A stretch of 64,000 bases of DNA from Paracidovorax cattleyae. GTDB lineage: Bacteria; Pseudomonadota; Gammaproteobacteria; Burkholderiales; Burkholderiaceae_C. The notes beneath the pieces are model-generated. The model searched no databases, was not told where the DNA came from, and saw only the letters and a program-made list of their open reading frames with translations. The stretch spans positions 62,001 to 126,000 of the forward strand of contig NZ_FNJL01000002.1 in NCBI RefSeq assembly GCF_900104515.1, given 5' to 3'. This document shows, piece by piece, positions 36,537 through 47,291 of the stretch. Every line of letters starts with the position of its first letter. The first letter of the stretch is position 1. A program made the position numbers and the translations under genes.

Positions 36537-36984
36537 ACCCGCCGCATCCGGCGCCCAGCGCGCCCACACCGAGGTGGCGGTCGGCATCCTCTTCCGTCCC
36601 GACGGCGCCATGCTGCTGTCCACGCGGCCGGCCGGCAAGCCCTATGCGGGCTACTGGGAATTTCCCGGCGGCAAGCTGGAACCCGGCGAGACCGTCGAGC
36701 AGGCCCTGCGCCGCGAGCTCATCGAGGAACTGGGCGTCACCATCGGCCCGGCGTCCGTCTGGAAAGTGACCGAGCACGACTATCCCCATGCGCTGGTGCG
36801 GCTGCACTGGTGCAAGGTGCATGCATGGACGGGCGAGTTCGAGATGCGCGAAGGCCAGTCCATGGCCTGGCAGCATTGGCCGCTGCACGTATCGCCGGTG
36901 CTGCCCGGCGCCTACCCGGTGCTGCAGTGGCTGGCGGAGGAGCGCGGCCTGCCGTTCGATCCGGACCTGCTGCCCAAGGCATAG
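36529..36984 (+). CDS. mutT: 8-oxo-dGTP diphosphatase MutT (Nudix)
   Basis: A 151-residue Nudix hydrolase that clears 8-oxo-dGTP. The Nudix box is [24 protein letters not shown] (starting near 44), with all catalytic Glu residues present, preceded by [11 protein letters not shown] as in MutT. The start ATG 36529 lies inside the end of the DUF815 gene (8-bp overlap), giving a length close to E. coli MutT (129) plus a short N-terminal leader. Confidence 0.9.
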   Translation: MAEPAASGAQRAHTEVAVGILFRPDGAMLLSTRPAGKPYAGYWEFPGGKLEPGETVEQALRRELIEELGVTIGPASVWKVTEHDYPHALVRLHWCKVHAWTGEFEMREGQSMAWQHWPLHVSPVLPGAYPVLQWLAEERGLPFDPDLLPKA

Positions 36985-37054
36985 CCGCGAGACACCGCTG
37001 CGCGTGCGGTGCTGCCACCCCATCACATCGGCAGGGGCACGGGCAGGGCGGCCT

Positions 37055-37312
37055 TCAGTGTTCCGGCGGACGCTGCTGGTGGTCGCCGAAGGCGTCCTCG
37101 TCGGGCGGGGCATCGGCCGCCATGCGGAAATCCTCTGCGGCCCAGGCGCCCAGGTCGATCTGCCGGCAGCGCTCGCTGCAGAACGGGCGGAACCGGTTCT
37201 CGGGCGCATACAGGCTTCTGCCGCCGCAGGTAGGACAGTCCACCCAGAGCTGGCGGGAGGCCGGAGGCGGCGCATCCGCCCGGCGGGAATCGTTGTCGTG
37301 GCGCGAAGTCAT
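37055..37312 (-). CDS. yacG: DNA gyrase inhibitor YacG
   Basis: An 85-residue zinc protein. The four cysteines are in CPTCGG and [12 protein letters not shown], the YacG pattern. The acidic tail ([13 protein letters not shown]) follows. In E. coli YacG binds GyrB and blocks DNA binding. Its place after coaE-zapD is the standard gamma/beta-proteobacterial order. The N-terminal 20 residues are polar and variable. Confidence 0.92.
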   Translation of the reverse strand: MTSRHDNDSRRADAPPPASRQLWVDCPTCGGRSLYAPENRFRPFCSERCRQIDLGAWAAEDFRMAADAPPDEDAFGDHQQRPPEH

Positions 37313-37338
37313 GGTCAAACTCTCGTGCAGCCCGCCGG

Positions 37339-38095
37339 TCACGCGCAGAGCGTGAGCTCGAAGGCTGCATCCTCCTGCACGGGCTGCAGCTTGCCGTCCG
37401 CATCCTGCCGCATGAGCCGCACGGACACGATGAGCCGGTTGCCGCTGATCTCCGGCACCATGTTCCATGCCGGGTCGATCCGCAGCCGCAGCAGTTGGAA
37501 GGTGCGCCCCTGTGGCAGGGTCTGCTGGAACTGCCCGTGGTCGGCCGCCACCTTCTGCGGCATGCCCGAATCGCGCAGCAGCTTGAGCAGCACGTAGAGC
37601 GACTCCGCCAGCGGCGCGAGATGATTCGCCCAGCCCTCGAGGTCGTGCTGGCGCTTTTCGGGCGAATGGTGCTGCCAGGCGTAATAGGCGGGCAGGTCGA
37701 AGCCGCAGGTGCCGCCGGGGATGCCCACGCGGCTGCGGATGCTCATCAGCCACTCGTTCTCGGTCAGGGGCTGGCCGGCCTTGCCGGTCTGGGCGTTCAG
37801 GGTCGAGAAGCAGTGGTCGAGCTGGGCGACGACGCCGTCGAGCACGGCCTCCGAGATCGAGGGATTGCCCCCGGTAGCTGTCGAGCTGGTGGCGCTGCTT
37901 TTCCAGGTCCTTGAGCACGTCGGACTTCAGGTCGGCCCGGGCCGCCACGTCCATGATCTCGAACAGGGTCACGAGCGCGAAATGGTGGTCCAGCGGGTGC
38001 GGGCGGGGAATCAGCTCGCCCAGGCGCCGGAAGAGCTGTTCCAGCCGCAGGTAGGTTCTGAGGCGCTCGTTGAAGGGGTATTCGTAAAGAATCAC
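37339..38095 (-). pseudogene. zapD: Cell division protein ZapD with a +1 frameshift
   Basis: ZapD cross-links FtsZ filaments at mid-cell. The N-terminal part starts at GTG 38095 ([21 protein letters not shown]) and reads correctly to QLDSYRG near residue 75. The rest of ZapD ([20 protein letters not shown] to the end, AAFELTLCA) lies in the next frame. The switch happens at a run of five C (37868-37872 on the plus strand); removing one base restores a continuous 251-residue ZapD of normal length. No other damage is visible. It is either a real frameshift or an error in a homopolymer. As written, translation ends early in unrelated sequence. Confidence 0.85.
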
Positions 38096-38159
38096 GCTGC
38101 AGGGTTCCTGGGGGCGCACGGCGGGCGCCGCCCGCATCGCGCGTCCCATATCGCCCGCA

Positions 38160-38786
38160 TCATAGCCCGAAGCCATTGGCGATTCGCCGGACCTCCGCCC
38201 GCAGGGTATCCAAAGGTATTCGGTCGTTGTGGAGCACCATGTCCGCGACGGCGCGGCGTGCGGCCCGCGGCGCCTGCGACGCGATGATGGCCCGCACGGT
38301 GTCCGCGGCCAGCCCGCTGCGGGCCTGCACGCGCGCCACCTGGGTCGCCTCGGAACAGTCCACCACCAGGATGCGGTCCAGTTGCGGCGGCCAGCGCGGT
38401 GACTCGGCCAGCAGGGGGATGTCGAACACCACCACCCGGGCGCCACCGGCTGCGGCCTGCTCTGCCTCCGCATGGATGGCCTGGGCCACCAGCGGATGGA
38501 CGATCGCCTCCAGCCGCTGCCGCGCTCCGGCATCCCGGAAGGCCAGTTGCCGCATGCGGGCCCGGTCCATGGCGCCGTCCGCATCGATCATGCCGTCGCC
38601 AAATGCGCTGCGGATGGCGGGAATGGCGAGGCCGCCGGCGGCCGTCGCCGAACGGGCGATCCGGTCCGCATCCACCAGTGCGGCCCCGAATGCCTGCAGC
38701 CACTGGCCGACGGTCGTCTTGCCGCTGCCGATGCCGCCCGTCAGGCCCAGCCGCAGCGGGGCAGGGGAGAGGGACGTGCCCGTCAC
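38160..38786 (-). CDS. coaE: Dephospho-CoA kinase
   Basis: A 208-residue kinase for the last step of CoA synthesis. The P-loop is [14 protein letters not shown] near 13-26, followed by DADRIAR and, further on, [10 protein letters not shown]. Conservation begins right after a GTG (38786: [14 protein letters not shown]) that overlaps the pilD stop as GTGA, so GTG is taken as the start. The gene is translationally coupled to pilD, as is usual for pilBCD-coaE operons. Confidence 0.94.
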   Translation of the reverse strand: MTGTSLSPAPLRLGLTGGIGSGKTTVGQWLQAFGAALVDADRIARSATAAGGLAIPAIRSAFGDGMIDADGAMDRARMRQLAFRDAGARQRLEAIVHPLVAQAIHAEAEQAAAGGARVVVFDIPLLAESPRWPPQLDRILVVDCSEATQVARVQARSGLAADTVRAIIASQAPRAARRAVADMVLHNDRIPLDTLRAEVRRIANGFGL

Positions 38787-39667
38787 AGGCCCAGGGATCC
38801 CAGGATGCCGTGCAGTATGCGCTCGGGGCCGAACAGCATGGCGGCGAGCCCGGCTCCGGCGAGGAATGGTCCGAAGGGAATGTAGTTGCCCTCGCGCAGC
38901 CCGCGGGTGAACTTCATGCCGATGCCGATCAGCGCCCCGATGACCGACGCCATCAGGATGATCGGCACCAGGGCCTGCCAGCCGAACCAGGCGCCCAGGG
39001 CCGCGAACAGCTTGAAGTCGCCGAAGCCCATGCCCTCCTTGCCCGTGACCAGCTTGAATGCCCAGTACACCGCCCAGAGCGACAGGTAGCCCGCCGCGGC
39101 GCCGGCCACCGATGCGAAGAGCGGCACGGAGGTCCACTGGAAGGCCGAGGCCAGCAGCCCGCCCCACAGCAGCGGCAGCGTGATGTCGTCCGGCAGCAGG
39201 GTGGTGTCCCAGTCGATGCAGGCCAGCGTGACCAGCGCGGCGGAGAATGCGCACCAGGCCGCCGCCGTCGGCGTCGCGCCCCAGTGCCGTGCGCAGAACC
39301 AGAACAGCAGCCCGGTCGCGAGCTCGACGGCCGGATAGCGCGGGCTGATGCGGGTCTTGCAGGCCGAGCATTTGCCGCCCAGCCAGAGGTAGCTCAGCAG
39401 CGGAATGTTCTCGTGCCACCGCACCGCATGCCCGCAGGCCGGGCACCGCGAGCGCGGCGTGATCAGGTTGAAGGGCTCCGCCGCCGGCTTCGCCGCGGCC
39501 GTGGTCGCCGCGGCGCCCGGCTGCGAGCGCAGGTAGTCCTCGCACTCGGCGGCCCAGTCGGCCTCCATCATGCGCGGAAGGCGGTGGATGACGACGTTGA
39601 GGAAGCTGCCGATCAGCAGGCCGACGAGGCCGAACAACGCGGCCTGCAGCCAGGGTTCGAACCCCAT
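38783..39667 (-). CDS. pilD: Type IV prepilin peptidase/N-methyltransferase PilD
   Basis: A 294-residue inner-membrane enzyme that cleaves the prepilin leader and methylates the new N-terminus. Two CxxC pairs (Cys75-Cys78 and Cys100-Cys103) form the N-terminal zinc-like domain. The catalytic aspartates are in DWDTTLLPD and GMGFGDFKLF. Seven or eight membrane helices are apparent. It also contains an Ala/Thr-rich insert (about 50-64) before the cysteines. Start shares one base with the pilC stop. Confidence 0.95.
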   Translation of the reverse strand: MGFEPWLQAALFGLVGLLIGSFLNVVIHRLPRMMEADWAAECEDYLRSQPGAAATTAAAKPAAEPFNLITPRSRCPACGHAVRWHENIPLLSYLWLGGKCSACKTRISPRYPAVELATGLLFWFCARHWGATPTAAAWCAFSAALVTLACIDWDTTLLPDDITLPLLWGGLLASAFQWTSVPLFASVAGAAAGYLSLWAVYWAFKLVTGKEGMGFGDFKLFAALGAWFGWQALVPIILMASVIGALIGIGMKFTRGLREGNYIPFGPFLAGAGLAAMLFGPERILHGILGSLGL

Positions 39668-40884
39668 CAGACCACCTGTCCCAGCTTGAAGATGGGCAGG
39701 TACATCGACACCACGATGCCGCCGATGATGGTGCCCAGGAACACGATGATGATGGGCTCCATGAGGCTCGACAGCCCCGCGACCATTTCATCGACCTCCT
39801 CCTCGTAGAAGTCGGCCGCCTTGCCCAGCATGTGATCGATCGAGCCCGACTCCTCGCCGATCGCGCACATCTGGATCACCATGGACGGGAACACGTTCGC
39901 ATTGCCCATCGCGGCCGTCAGGCTGGTGCCGGTGGAGACTTCCTGCTGGATCCTTTCGGTCGCCATGGCATAGACCGAGTTGCCCGAGGCCCCGCCCACC
40001 GAGTCCAGCGCCTCGACCAGCGGAACGCCCGCGGCGAACATCGTGGAGAGGGTACGGGTCCAGCGCGCCACGCAGGACTTGTCGATCAGGGCGCCGAAGA
40101 CCGGAATGCGCAGCAGCACCCGGTCCATGAACATCTGCATCTTCTCGTTGCGCCGCCACGCCTGCATGAAGAAATAGGCACCGCCGCCCAGCACGCCGAA
40201 GATCAGCCACCACCACTTGACGAAGATCTCGCTGACCCCCATCACGAACAGGGTGGGCGCCGGCAGGTCCGCGCCGAAGGAGGTGAACACCTCCTTGAAC
40301 GCGGGGATCACGAAGATCATGATGACGGTGACCACGACGAAGGCCACGATGATCACGGCCGAGGGGTACATCAGCGCCGAGCGGATCTTCGACTTGATGG
40401 CTTCGGTCTTCTCCATGTAGAGCGCGAGCCGGTCGAGCAGCGCTTCCAGGATACCCGCCGCCTCACCGGCTTCCACCAGGTTGCAGTACAGGCTGTCGAA
40501 GTACATCGGGTACTTGCGGAATGCGGCATTCAGCGAGGTGCCGGTTTCCACGTCGGAGCGGATGTCGTTGAGCAGCTTGGTGACCGAGGCGTTGGTGTTG
40601 CCGCGGCCCACGATGTCGAAGGACTGCAGCAGGGGCACCCCCGCCTTCATCATCGTGGCCATCTGCCGCGTGAAGAGTGCGATGTCCTTGGGCTTGATCT
40701 TCTTGCCGCCGCGCATGCGGCGCTTCCTGATCTTGGTGGGCAGCACCCCCTGCCGCCGCAGCGTCGCCTGCACCTGGTTCTCGCCCAGGGCCCGGACCTC
40801 GCCGCGCACGACCTTGCCGTGGCGGTCCTTGCCTTCCCATTCAAAGACGAAGTCCTTGATGTCCCTCGATGCAGCGGTTGCCAT
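39667..40884 (-). CDS. pilC: Type IV pilus inner membrane platform protein PilC
   Basis: A 405-residue GspF-family platform protein. Two repeats of the GspF domain each hold a helical cytoplasmic part and membrane helices: FTRQMATMMKAGVPLLQSF near 70 and WTRTLSTMFAAGVPLVEAL near 275. A basic N-terminus (KIRKRRMRGGKKIKPKD) precedes them. It couples the PilB motor to pilus assembly. The start MATAASRDIKDFVFEWEG is followed by typical PilC sequence. Confidence 0.96.
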   Translation of the reverse strand: MATAASRDIKDFVFEWEGKDRHGKVVRGEVRALGENQVQATLRRQGVLPTKIRKRRMRGGKKIKPKDIALFTRQMATMMKAGVPLLQSFDIVGRGNTNASVTKLLNDIRSDVETGTSLNAAFRKYPMYFDSLYCNLVEAGEAAGILEALLDRLALYMEKTEAIKSKIRSALMYPSAVIIVAFVVVTVIMIFVIPAFKEVFTSFGADLPAPTLFVMGVSEIFVKWWWLIFGVLGGGAYFFMQAWRRNEKMQMFMDRVLLRIPVFGALIDKSCVARWTRTLSTMFAAGVPLVEALDSVGGASGNSVYAMATERIQQEVSTGTSLTAAMGNANVFPSMVIQMCAIGEESGSIDHMLGKAADFYEEEVDEMVAGLSSLMEPIIIVFLGTIIGGIVVSMYLPIFKLGQVV

Positions 40885-40915
40885 GCGGGCCTCTTGAAGA
40901 TGGATTGCAGCGTTG

Positions 40916-42652
40916 TTATTCGTTCGTCACGGCCAGCACCTCTTCGAGCGAGGTCAGGCCCAGCCGGGCCTTGTGGAGCCCGGATTCGCGCAGCGACCGC
41001 ACCCCCTCGGCCTTCGCCTGCTCCGCGATCTCCAGCGCGCTGCCGTCGCGCAGGATGATGCGCTGGATCTCTTCGGAGACCGGCATGACCTGGTAGATGC
41101 CGACGCGGCCCTTGTAGCCGTTGTTGCAGGCGGAGCAGCCTACCGGGCGGTAGGTCACCCAGGTGCCGTCGATGTCCTCTTCCTTGTAGCCCGCCTCGAG
41201 CAGCGTCTCGTGGGGGATGTCGGCGGGCGCCTTGCACGCAGGGCACAGGCGCCTGGCGAGACGCTGCGCCGTGATCAGGATCACGCTCGATGCGATGTTG
41301 AAGGGCGCGATGCCCATGTTCCGCATCCGCGTCAGCGTGGTGGGGGCATCGTTGGTGTGCAGCGTGGACAGCACCAGGTGGCCCGTCTGGGCGGCCTTGA
41401 TCGAGATGTCCGCGGTTTCCAGGTCGCGGATTTCGCCCACCATGATGATGTCGGGATCCTGGCGCAGGAACGACTTGAGCGCCGTGGCGAAGGTCAGCCC
41501 CGCCTTTTCGTTCACGTTGACCTGGTTGACGCCGGGCAGGTTGATTTCCGACGGGTCTTCCGCGGTCGCGATGTTGACCCCCGGCTTGTTCAGCAGGTTC
41601 AGGCAGGTGTAGAGCGACACCGTCTTGCCCGAGCCCGTCGGCCCCGTCACCAGAATCATGCCGTAGGGGCGGCCGATGGCATGGAGCAGGCGCTCCTTCT
41701 CCTCGGGTTCGTAGCCGAGCGCGTCGATGCCCAGCTTGGCGCTGCTGGGGTCGAGGATACGGATCACTATCTTCTCGCCGAACAGCGTGGGCAGCGTGCT
41801 CACGCGGAAGTCGATCACCCGGTCCGGTCCCACCTTGAGTTTCATTCGCCCGTCCTGGGGCACCCGCTTTTCCGAGATGTCCAGACGGGAGATCACCTTG
41901 ATGCGCGAGGCCAGTTTCTCCTTGATCGCGATGGGCGGCGACGCGATCTCGCGCAGCTCGCCGTCGATCCGGAAGCGCACCCGGTACTGGTGCTCGTACG
42001 GCTCGAAGTGCAGGTCGGACGCACGCATGTTGAAAGCGTCCAGCAGCATCTTGTGCAGGAACTTGACGATGGGCGCGTCCTCGACTTCCGTCGCGGCCGT
42101 GTCCTGGGCTTCTGTGCTCTCCTGAGCGGGCAGGTCGTCGAATTCGAAATCGCCCCCCGACACCATGCTTTCCATGGTCTCGGTCGTGGACTTGGTGGTC
42201 GCATCGACCAGCCGCACCAGCTTGTCGTACTCGGCGATGATCCAGTCCACGCCCATCTGGGTGGTGAACTTGATCTTCTCCGCAGCCTCCTGGTCGGTGG
42301 GGTCCGCCGTCGCGACGATGAGCCGGTTGTTGCGCTTGCTCAGCACGATGACCCGGTAGGCGAGGCAGATCTTCGGATCCAGCACGTCGCGCGGCAGGCG
42401 CAGCGGATCGATGGCCTCGATGTCGAGCAGGGGCGCCCCGAACACCGACGACACGGTATGCGCGAGATTGATCGGGGAGACCGAGCCCGAGCCGGTCAGC
42501 TCCGCGATGAAGCTGCTGCGGTTGGCCTGGGACTTCCTGTAGATGTCCTCCGCCACCTTCTGGCTCAGCTGCCCGGCCGAAATCAGCGCCCGCCCCAGAC
42601 CGGGCAGAGCGATACTGGAAGCGTCCTTGAGGGCAAAATCGGCGTCAGCCAT
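40916..42652 (-). CDS. pilB: Type IV pilus assembly ATPase PilB
   Basis: A 578-residue extension ATPase. The N-terminal MshEN/N1 domain covers about 1-150. The ATPase has Walker A GPTGSGKTVSLYT near 337, the Asp box, Walker B IIMVGEIRD and the His box TGHLVLSTLHTNDA. The zinc tetracysteine motif LCPACK ... VGCSACNNGYKGR follows near the C-terminus. The start at 42652 (MADADFALKDASS) was chosen over an upstream ATG at 42697 that adds unrelated sequence. pilBCD lack pilA here. Confidence 0.96.
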   Translation of the reverse strand: MADADFALKDASSIALPGLGRALISAGQLSQKVAEDIYRKSQANRSSFIAELTGSGSVSPINLAHTVSSVFGAPLLDIEAIDPLRLPRDVLDPKICLAYRVIVLSKRNNRLIVATADPTDQEAAEKIKFTTQMGVDWIIAEYDKLVRLVDATTKSTTETMESMVSGGDFEFDDLPAQESTEAQDTAATEVEDAPIVKFLHKMLLDAFNMRASDLHFEPYEHQYRVRFRIDGELREIASPPIAIKEKLASRIKVISRLDISEKRVPQDGRMKLKVGPDRVIDFRVSTLPTLFGEKIVIRILDPSSAKLGIDALGYEPEEKERLLHAIGRPYGMILVTGPTGSGKTVSLYTCLNLLNKPGVNIATAEDPSEINLPGVNQVNVNEKAGLTFATALKSFLRQDPDIIMVGEIRDLETADISIKAAQTGHLVLSTLHTNDAPTTLTRMRNMGIAPFNIASSVILITAQRLARRLCPACKAPADIPHETLLEAGYKEEDIDGTWVTYRPVGCSACNNGYKGRVGIYQVMPVSEEIQRIILRDGSALEIAEQAKAEGVRSLRESGLHKARLGLTSLEEVLAVTNE

Positions 42653-42887
42653 GTAACCAGAGGAGTCGATAGGTTGGAAAGTGAACCATCCTATCATCGC
42701 AGCCGTGAAGGACCGCGCATGGCGTGCCCGACAATCGGGGCGGCTTGCGGCGTATTTCGCAACCGCTGCGCATGGCTTGCAGGGAAATGCCCTGGCGATG
42801 GGCGCTTCACGTTTTTTGCGCTCTGTGGTGCAGTATCCCGGGAGTGTCGTGCTTTCGCGTCACCGGCGCGGTGGCGCACCAGTTGGC

Positions 42888-42918
42888 AGAAACGACAAAG
42901 CCGCGTTGCCGCGGCTTT
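42888..42918 (-). terminator. Intrinsic terminator of tRNA-Pro
   Basis: A perfect 9-bp stem (42897-42905 with 42910-42918, AAAGCCGCG/CGCGGCTTT) with a 4-base loop. On the minus strand a T-rich tail follows. It lies 36 bp after the tRNA-Pro gene. The rest of 42653-42954 holds no gene and should contain the pilB promoter, which I could not pick out clearly. Confidence 0.65.
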
Positions 42919-42954
42919 CGTGGATTCCTGCTGCTGCAGATGCTGCAGTGAATC

Positions 42955-43031
42955 TGGTCGGGGTGAGAGGATTCGAACCTCCGGCCTCTACGTCCCGAAC
43001 GTAGCGCTCTACCAGGCTAAGCTACACCCCG
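42955..43031 (-). tRNA. tRNA-Pro (CGG anticodon)
   Basis: A 77-nt tRNA read on the minus strand. The acceptor CGGGGTG pairs with CACCCCG, the anticodon arm CTACG-TTCGGGA-CGTAG gives anticodon CGG, the T-loop is TTCGAATC, and CCA is encoded at 42955-42957. It lies between ispB and pilB. Confidence 0.95.
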
Positions 43032-43059
43032 TATGTGTTGGAAGACCTGCTGCGCCTGT

Positions 43060-44040
43060 TCAAACGCGCCTGTCTAATAGCTGAGACGCCAATTGTAGCA
43101 AACCTTCGGTGTACTTATTGGAAGGAAGTGCGGATAGTGCGCGAATGGCTTCCTGGGCCTGGGCGGCGGCGGCGGTGCGCGTGGCCTCCAGGGCGCCGGT
43201 GGCCTTCACGATGGACAGGATGGCGGGCAGTTCGTCGAGCGAGCCCTGCTGGATGGCCGTCTCGACCAGCTGCCGCTGGGCCGCGTCGCCGCGCTGCATC
43301 GCGATGATCAGGGGCAGGGTGACCTTGCCCTCGCGCAGGTCGTCGCCGAGGTTCTTGCCCATCTCGGCGCTGTTGCCGTCGTAGTCCAGCACGTCGTCGA
43401 TCACCTGGAAGGCCGTGCCCAGGGCCTTGCCGTATTCGGCGCAGGCCTCTTCGACCTCCGCGCGCGCGCGGGCCAGCACGGCCGCGAGGCGGGCGCTCGC
43501 CTCGAACAGCTTGGCGGTCTTGGAGCGGATGACTTCCAGGTAGCCTTGTTCGTCGAGCGTCGCGTCATGGGTGTTCATGAGCTGCTGGACTTCGCCCTCC
43601 GCGATGATGTTGGTCGCCTCCGAAAGGATCTGCATGACGCGCATGTCGTCCGCGTCCACCATCATCTGGAAGGCCCGCGAGTGCAGGAAGTCGCCGACCA
43701 GCACGCTCGCGGGGTTGCCGAAATTCTCGTTGGCGGTGGGCCGCCCGCGCCGCATCGTGGATTCGTCCACCACGTCGTCGTGCAGCAGCGTGGCGGTGTG
43801 GATGAATTCGATCACGGCCGCCAGGTTGAACCGCTGGGCCCCCTGGTAGCCCAGCGCGCCGGACATCAGCAGCAGCAGCGCCGGGCGCAGCCGCTTGCCG
43901 CCGGCGGAGATGATGTAGCGGGCAATCTCGCCGATGAGGGGGACGGAGGACTGCAGTCGGAGGCCGATGACCCTGTCCACCTCATGCATGTCGTCTGCAA
44001 TCAGTGCGAGGATGGCCGAGGTAGGGGGCTGGGCGGACAA
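43060..44040 (-). CDS. ispB: Octaprenyl/polyprenyl diphosphate synthase
   Basis: A 326-residue trans-prenyltransferase that makes the ubiquinone side chain. Family landmarks: GGKRLRPALLLL, the first aspartate-rich motif LLHDDVVDES (near 84-93), GDFLHSRAF, and the second motif FQVIDDVLDYDG (near 211-222). The C-terminus QLLDRRV is typical of IspB. It is divergent from rplU, as in E. coli and most beta-proteobacteria, with a 185-bp shared regulatory region. Confidence 0.95.
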   Translation of the reverse strand: MSAQPPTSAILALIADDMHEVDRVIGLRLQSSVPLIGEIARYIISAGGKRLRPALLLLMSGALGYQGAQRFNLAAVIEFIHTATLLHDDVVDESTMRRGRPTANENFGNPASVLVGDFLHSRAFQMMVDADDMRVMQILSEATNIIAEGEVQQLMNTHDATLDEQGYLEVIRSKTAKLFEASARLAAVLARARAEVEEACAEYGKALGTAFQVIDDVLDYDGNSAEMGKNLGDDLREGKVTLPLIIAMQRGDAAQRQLVETAIQQGSLDELPAILSIVKATGALEATRTAAAAQAQEAIRALSALPSNKYTEGLLQLASQLLDRRV

Positions 44041-44178
44041 GGCGAGGGCGGTCTGCGAGGTGAAAGGAGCATTATAGGAACGGCCATGCCGGGCGCGGAG
44101 GACGCCGGCGGGCGCCTGCGGCCGTGGTTCCGGGCCGCGCCTATGTACAAAAAAGGCGTTGCATGCTACAGTGCGTGG

Positions 44179-44202
44179 TTCCGTAAAAGCGTTTTTGCGG
44201 AA
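44179..44202 (+). promoter_or_regulatory. Hairpin in the rplU leader
   Basis: TTCCGTAAAA (44179-44188) pairs with TTTTGCGGAA (44193-44202) around GCGT, a 10-bp stem with one T-G pair, ending 23 bp before the rplU start and just ahead of its ribosome-binding site. It may be an autoregulatory or attenuator element for the L21-L27 operon; this is structural inference only. Confidence 0.4.
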
Positions 44203-44225
44203 TCATCACTTCTCAAGAGGTTTAC

Positions 44226-44537
44226 ATGTACGCGGTCATAAAAACCGGTGGCAAGCAGTATCGCGTTGCTTCCGGCGAAAAAATCAAAGTAGAACAGATT
44301 GCTGCGGACGTAGGCCAGGAAATCGTGATCGACCAGGTTCTGGCAGTCGGCAACGGCGCTGAACTCAAGGTCGGCACGCCCCTGGTGTCCGGCGCAACGG
44401 TCACGGTCACGGTCGTGGCCCACGGCAAGCACGACAAGGTCCGCATCTTCAAGATGCGCCGTCGCAAGCACTACCAGAAACGCCAAGGCCATCGCCAGCA
44501 GTTCACCGAACTGCAAATCGGCGCGATCGCCGCTTAA
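44226..44537 (+). CDS. rplU: 50S ribosomal protein L21
   Basis: A 103-residue ribosomal protein that binds 23S rRNA. The start [14 protein letters not shown] is diagnostic for L21, and the C-terminal [21 protein letters not shown] is the RNA-binding tail. AGAGG lies before ATG 44226. First gene of rplU-rpmA. Confidence 0.98.
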   Translation: MYAVIKTGGKQYRVASGEKIKVEQIAADVGQEIVIDQVLAVGNGAELKVGTPLVSGATVTVTVVAHGKHDKVRIFKMRRRKHYQKRQGHRQQFTELQIGAIAA

Positions 44538-44549
44538 GGAGCAGACACC

Positions 44550-44807
44550 ATGGCACAGAAAAAAGGCGGCGGCTCTACGCGAAACGGGCGCGATTCCAAG
44601 CCCAAGATGCTCGGCGTGAAGGCATTCGGCGGTGAGCTGATCAGCGCCGGTTCCATCATCGTGCGCCAGCGTGGCACCAGGTTCCACCCCGGCACGAACG
44701 TCGGCGTGGGCAAGGACCACACGCTGTTCGCCCTGGTGGACGGCCACGTGTCGTTCGGCACCAAGGGTGCGATGTCCAAGCACACCGTCAGCGTGACGCC
44801 CGCCTGA
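44550..44807 (+). CDS. rpmA: 50S ribosomal protein L27
   Basis: An 85-residue ribosomal protein near the peptidyl transferase centre. [19 protein letters not shown] is the standard proteobacterial N-terminus, without the cleaved leader of Firmicutes. AAGGAG precedes ATG 44550. It lies 12 bp after rplU and before a strong terminator. Confidence 0.98.
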   Translation: MAQKKGGGSTRNGRDSKPKMLGVKAFGGELISAGSIIVRQRGTRFHPGTNVGVGKDHTLFALVDGHVSFGTKGAMSKHTVSVTPA

Positions 44808-44832
44808 GCGGTTTAAAGTCCGGTGATGCAGT

Positions 44833-44865
44833 GAAGCCCCGACCTGTCGGGGCTTCGTCGTTTTT
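44833..44865 (+). terminator. Intrinsic terminator after rpmA
   Basis: GAAGCCCCGA (44833-44842) pairs with TCGGGGCTTC (44847-44856) around CCTG, followed by GTCG and TTTTT to 44865. It ends the rplU-rpmA transcript before obgE. Confidence 0.85.
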
Positions 44866-44925
44866 GAGCCTTTGCGCCACGGGCCGCGGGGCTCCCGTCC
44901 GGGGCGGAAACCCCGTTTTTTGTAA

Positions 44926-46008
<1,083 letters not shown>

Positions 46009-46090
46009 CGCACAGGGCCGCCATCCCGATGGGTGGCGGCGCGGAGGCCGTCGTCGCGGCCGGCGCTAGATACAAAAAAGACGGGGATAC

Positions 46091-47230
46091 ATGGTTTCGA
46101 GCATATTGCGAGATGCGCGCCGCATCGTGATCAAGGTGGGTTCCAGCCTGGTAACGAACGAGGGCCGGGGGCTGGACGAGACGGCCATCACCGAATGGAG
46201 CCGGCAGATGGCCGCGCTGGTGAACGGGTCCGGCGGCCCGCGGTGCGAGGTCATCATGGTGTCCAGCGGCGCGATCGCCGAAGGCATGAAGCGGCTGGGC
46301 TGGACCACGCGACCGCACGAGATCCATGAGCTCCAGGCCGCTGCCGCCGTGGGCCAGATGGGGCTCGCGCAGATGTATGAAACCAAGCTGCGCGAACAGG
46401 GTCTGGGCAGCGCCCAGGTGCTGCTGACCCATGCCGATCTGGCGGACCGCGAGCGCTACCTGAACGCGCGCTCCACGCTGCTCACGCTGCTGCGGCTCGG
46501 CGTGCTGCCGGTCATCAACGAGAACGACACGGTGGTCACCGACGAGATCAAGTTCGGCGACAACGACACCCTGGGCGCCCTGGTCGCGAACCTCGTGGAG
46601 GCCGATGCGCTGGTCATCCTGACGGACCAGAAGGGCCTCTACACGGCGGATCCGCGGCGCGATCCGCACGCGCAGTTCGTGCACGAGGCGGCGGCCGGCG
46701 ATCCTTCCCTGGAAGCGATGGCAGGCGGCGTGGGCACCAGCATCGGCCGCGGAGGCATGATCACCAAGATCATCGCGGCCAAACGCGCGGCCGGCTCGGG
46801 GGCTTCCACGGTGATCGCCTGGGGGCGCGAGCCGGACGTGCTGCTGCGGCTCACGCAGGGCGAGGCCATCGGCACCCTGCTGGTGGCGCAGACCGCCAAG
46901 AAGCAGGCCCGCAAGCAGTGGATGGCCGACCACCTCCAGTTGCGCGGTGCCGTGACGGTGGACGTGGGCGCAGCGGCCAAGCTGCGGCAGGAGGGCAAGA
47001 GCCTGCTGCCGATCGGCATGGTCGCGGTGGAGGGCGAGTTTTCCCGTGGCGACGTGATCGCCGTGCGCGATGCGGCGGGCACGGAGATCGCCCGGGGGCT
47101 CGCGAACTACGCCAGCGCCGAGGCGCGGCTGCTCTGCCGCAGGCCATCGTCCGAGTTCGAGCGGCTGCTGGGCTACAGCGCCGAGCCGGAAATGGTGCAC
47201 CGGGACAACCTCGTGCTGTCCGGCGGCTGA
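46091..47230 (+). CDS. proB: Glutamate 5-kinase
   Basis: A 379-residue kinase for the first step of proline synthesis. The amino acid kinase domain (about 1-265) has [14 protein letters not shown] near 13, INENDTVV and [12 protein letters not shown], and [18 protein letters not shown]-terminal PUA domain (about 285-370) follows, with [22 protein letters not shown]. This is the PUA-containing, proline-inhibited type. No proA is adjacent. Confidence 0.96.
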   Translation: MVSSILRDARRIVIKVGSSLVTNEGRGLDETAITEWSRQMAALVNGSGGPRCEVIMVSSGAIAEGMKRLGWTTRPHEIHELQAAAAVGQMGLAQMYETKLREQGLGSAQVLLTHADLADRERYLNARSTLLTLLRLGVLPVINENDTVVTDEIKFGDNDTLGALVANLVEADALVILTDQKGLYTADPRRDPHAQFVHEAAAGDPSLEAMAGGVGTSIGRGGMITKIIAAKRAAGSGASTVIAWGREPDVLLRLTQGEAIGTLLVAQTAKKQARKQWMADHLQLRGAVTVDVGAAAKLRQEGKSLLPIGMVAVEGEFSRGDVIAVRDAAGTEIARGLANYASAEARLLCRRPSSEFERLLGYSAEPEMVHRDNLVLSGG

Positions 47231-47250
47231 GCCGGCCCCATCGGCAAAAG

Positions 47251-47280
47251 AAAAGGGCGCTCCCGGGAGCGTCCTTTTTT
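47251..47280. terminator. Bidirectional terminator between proB and rppH
   Basis: AAAAGGGCGCTCC and GGAGCGTCCTTTTTT flank a short loop. The stem has A-runs on one side and T-runs on the other, so it can serve both proB (plus) and rppH (minus), which converge here. Confidence 0.8.
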
Positions 47281-47291
47281 GTGCGGCCGTG

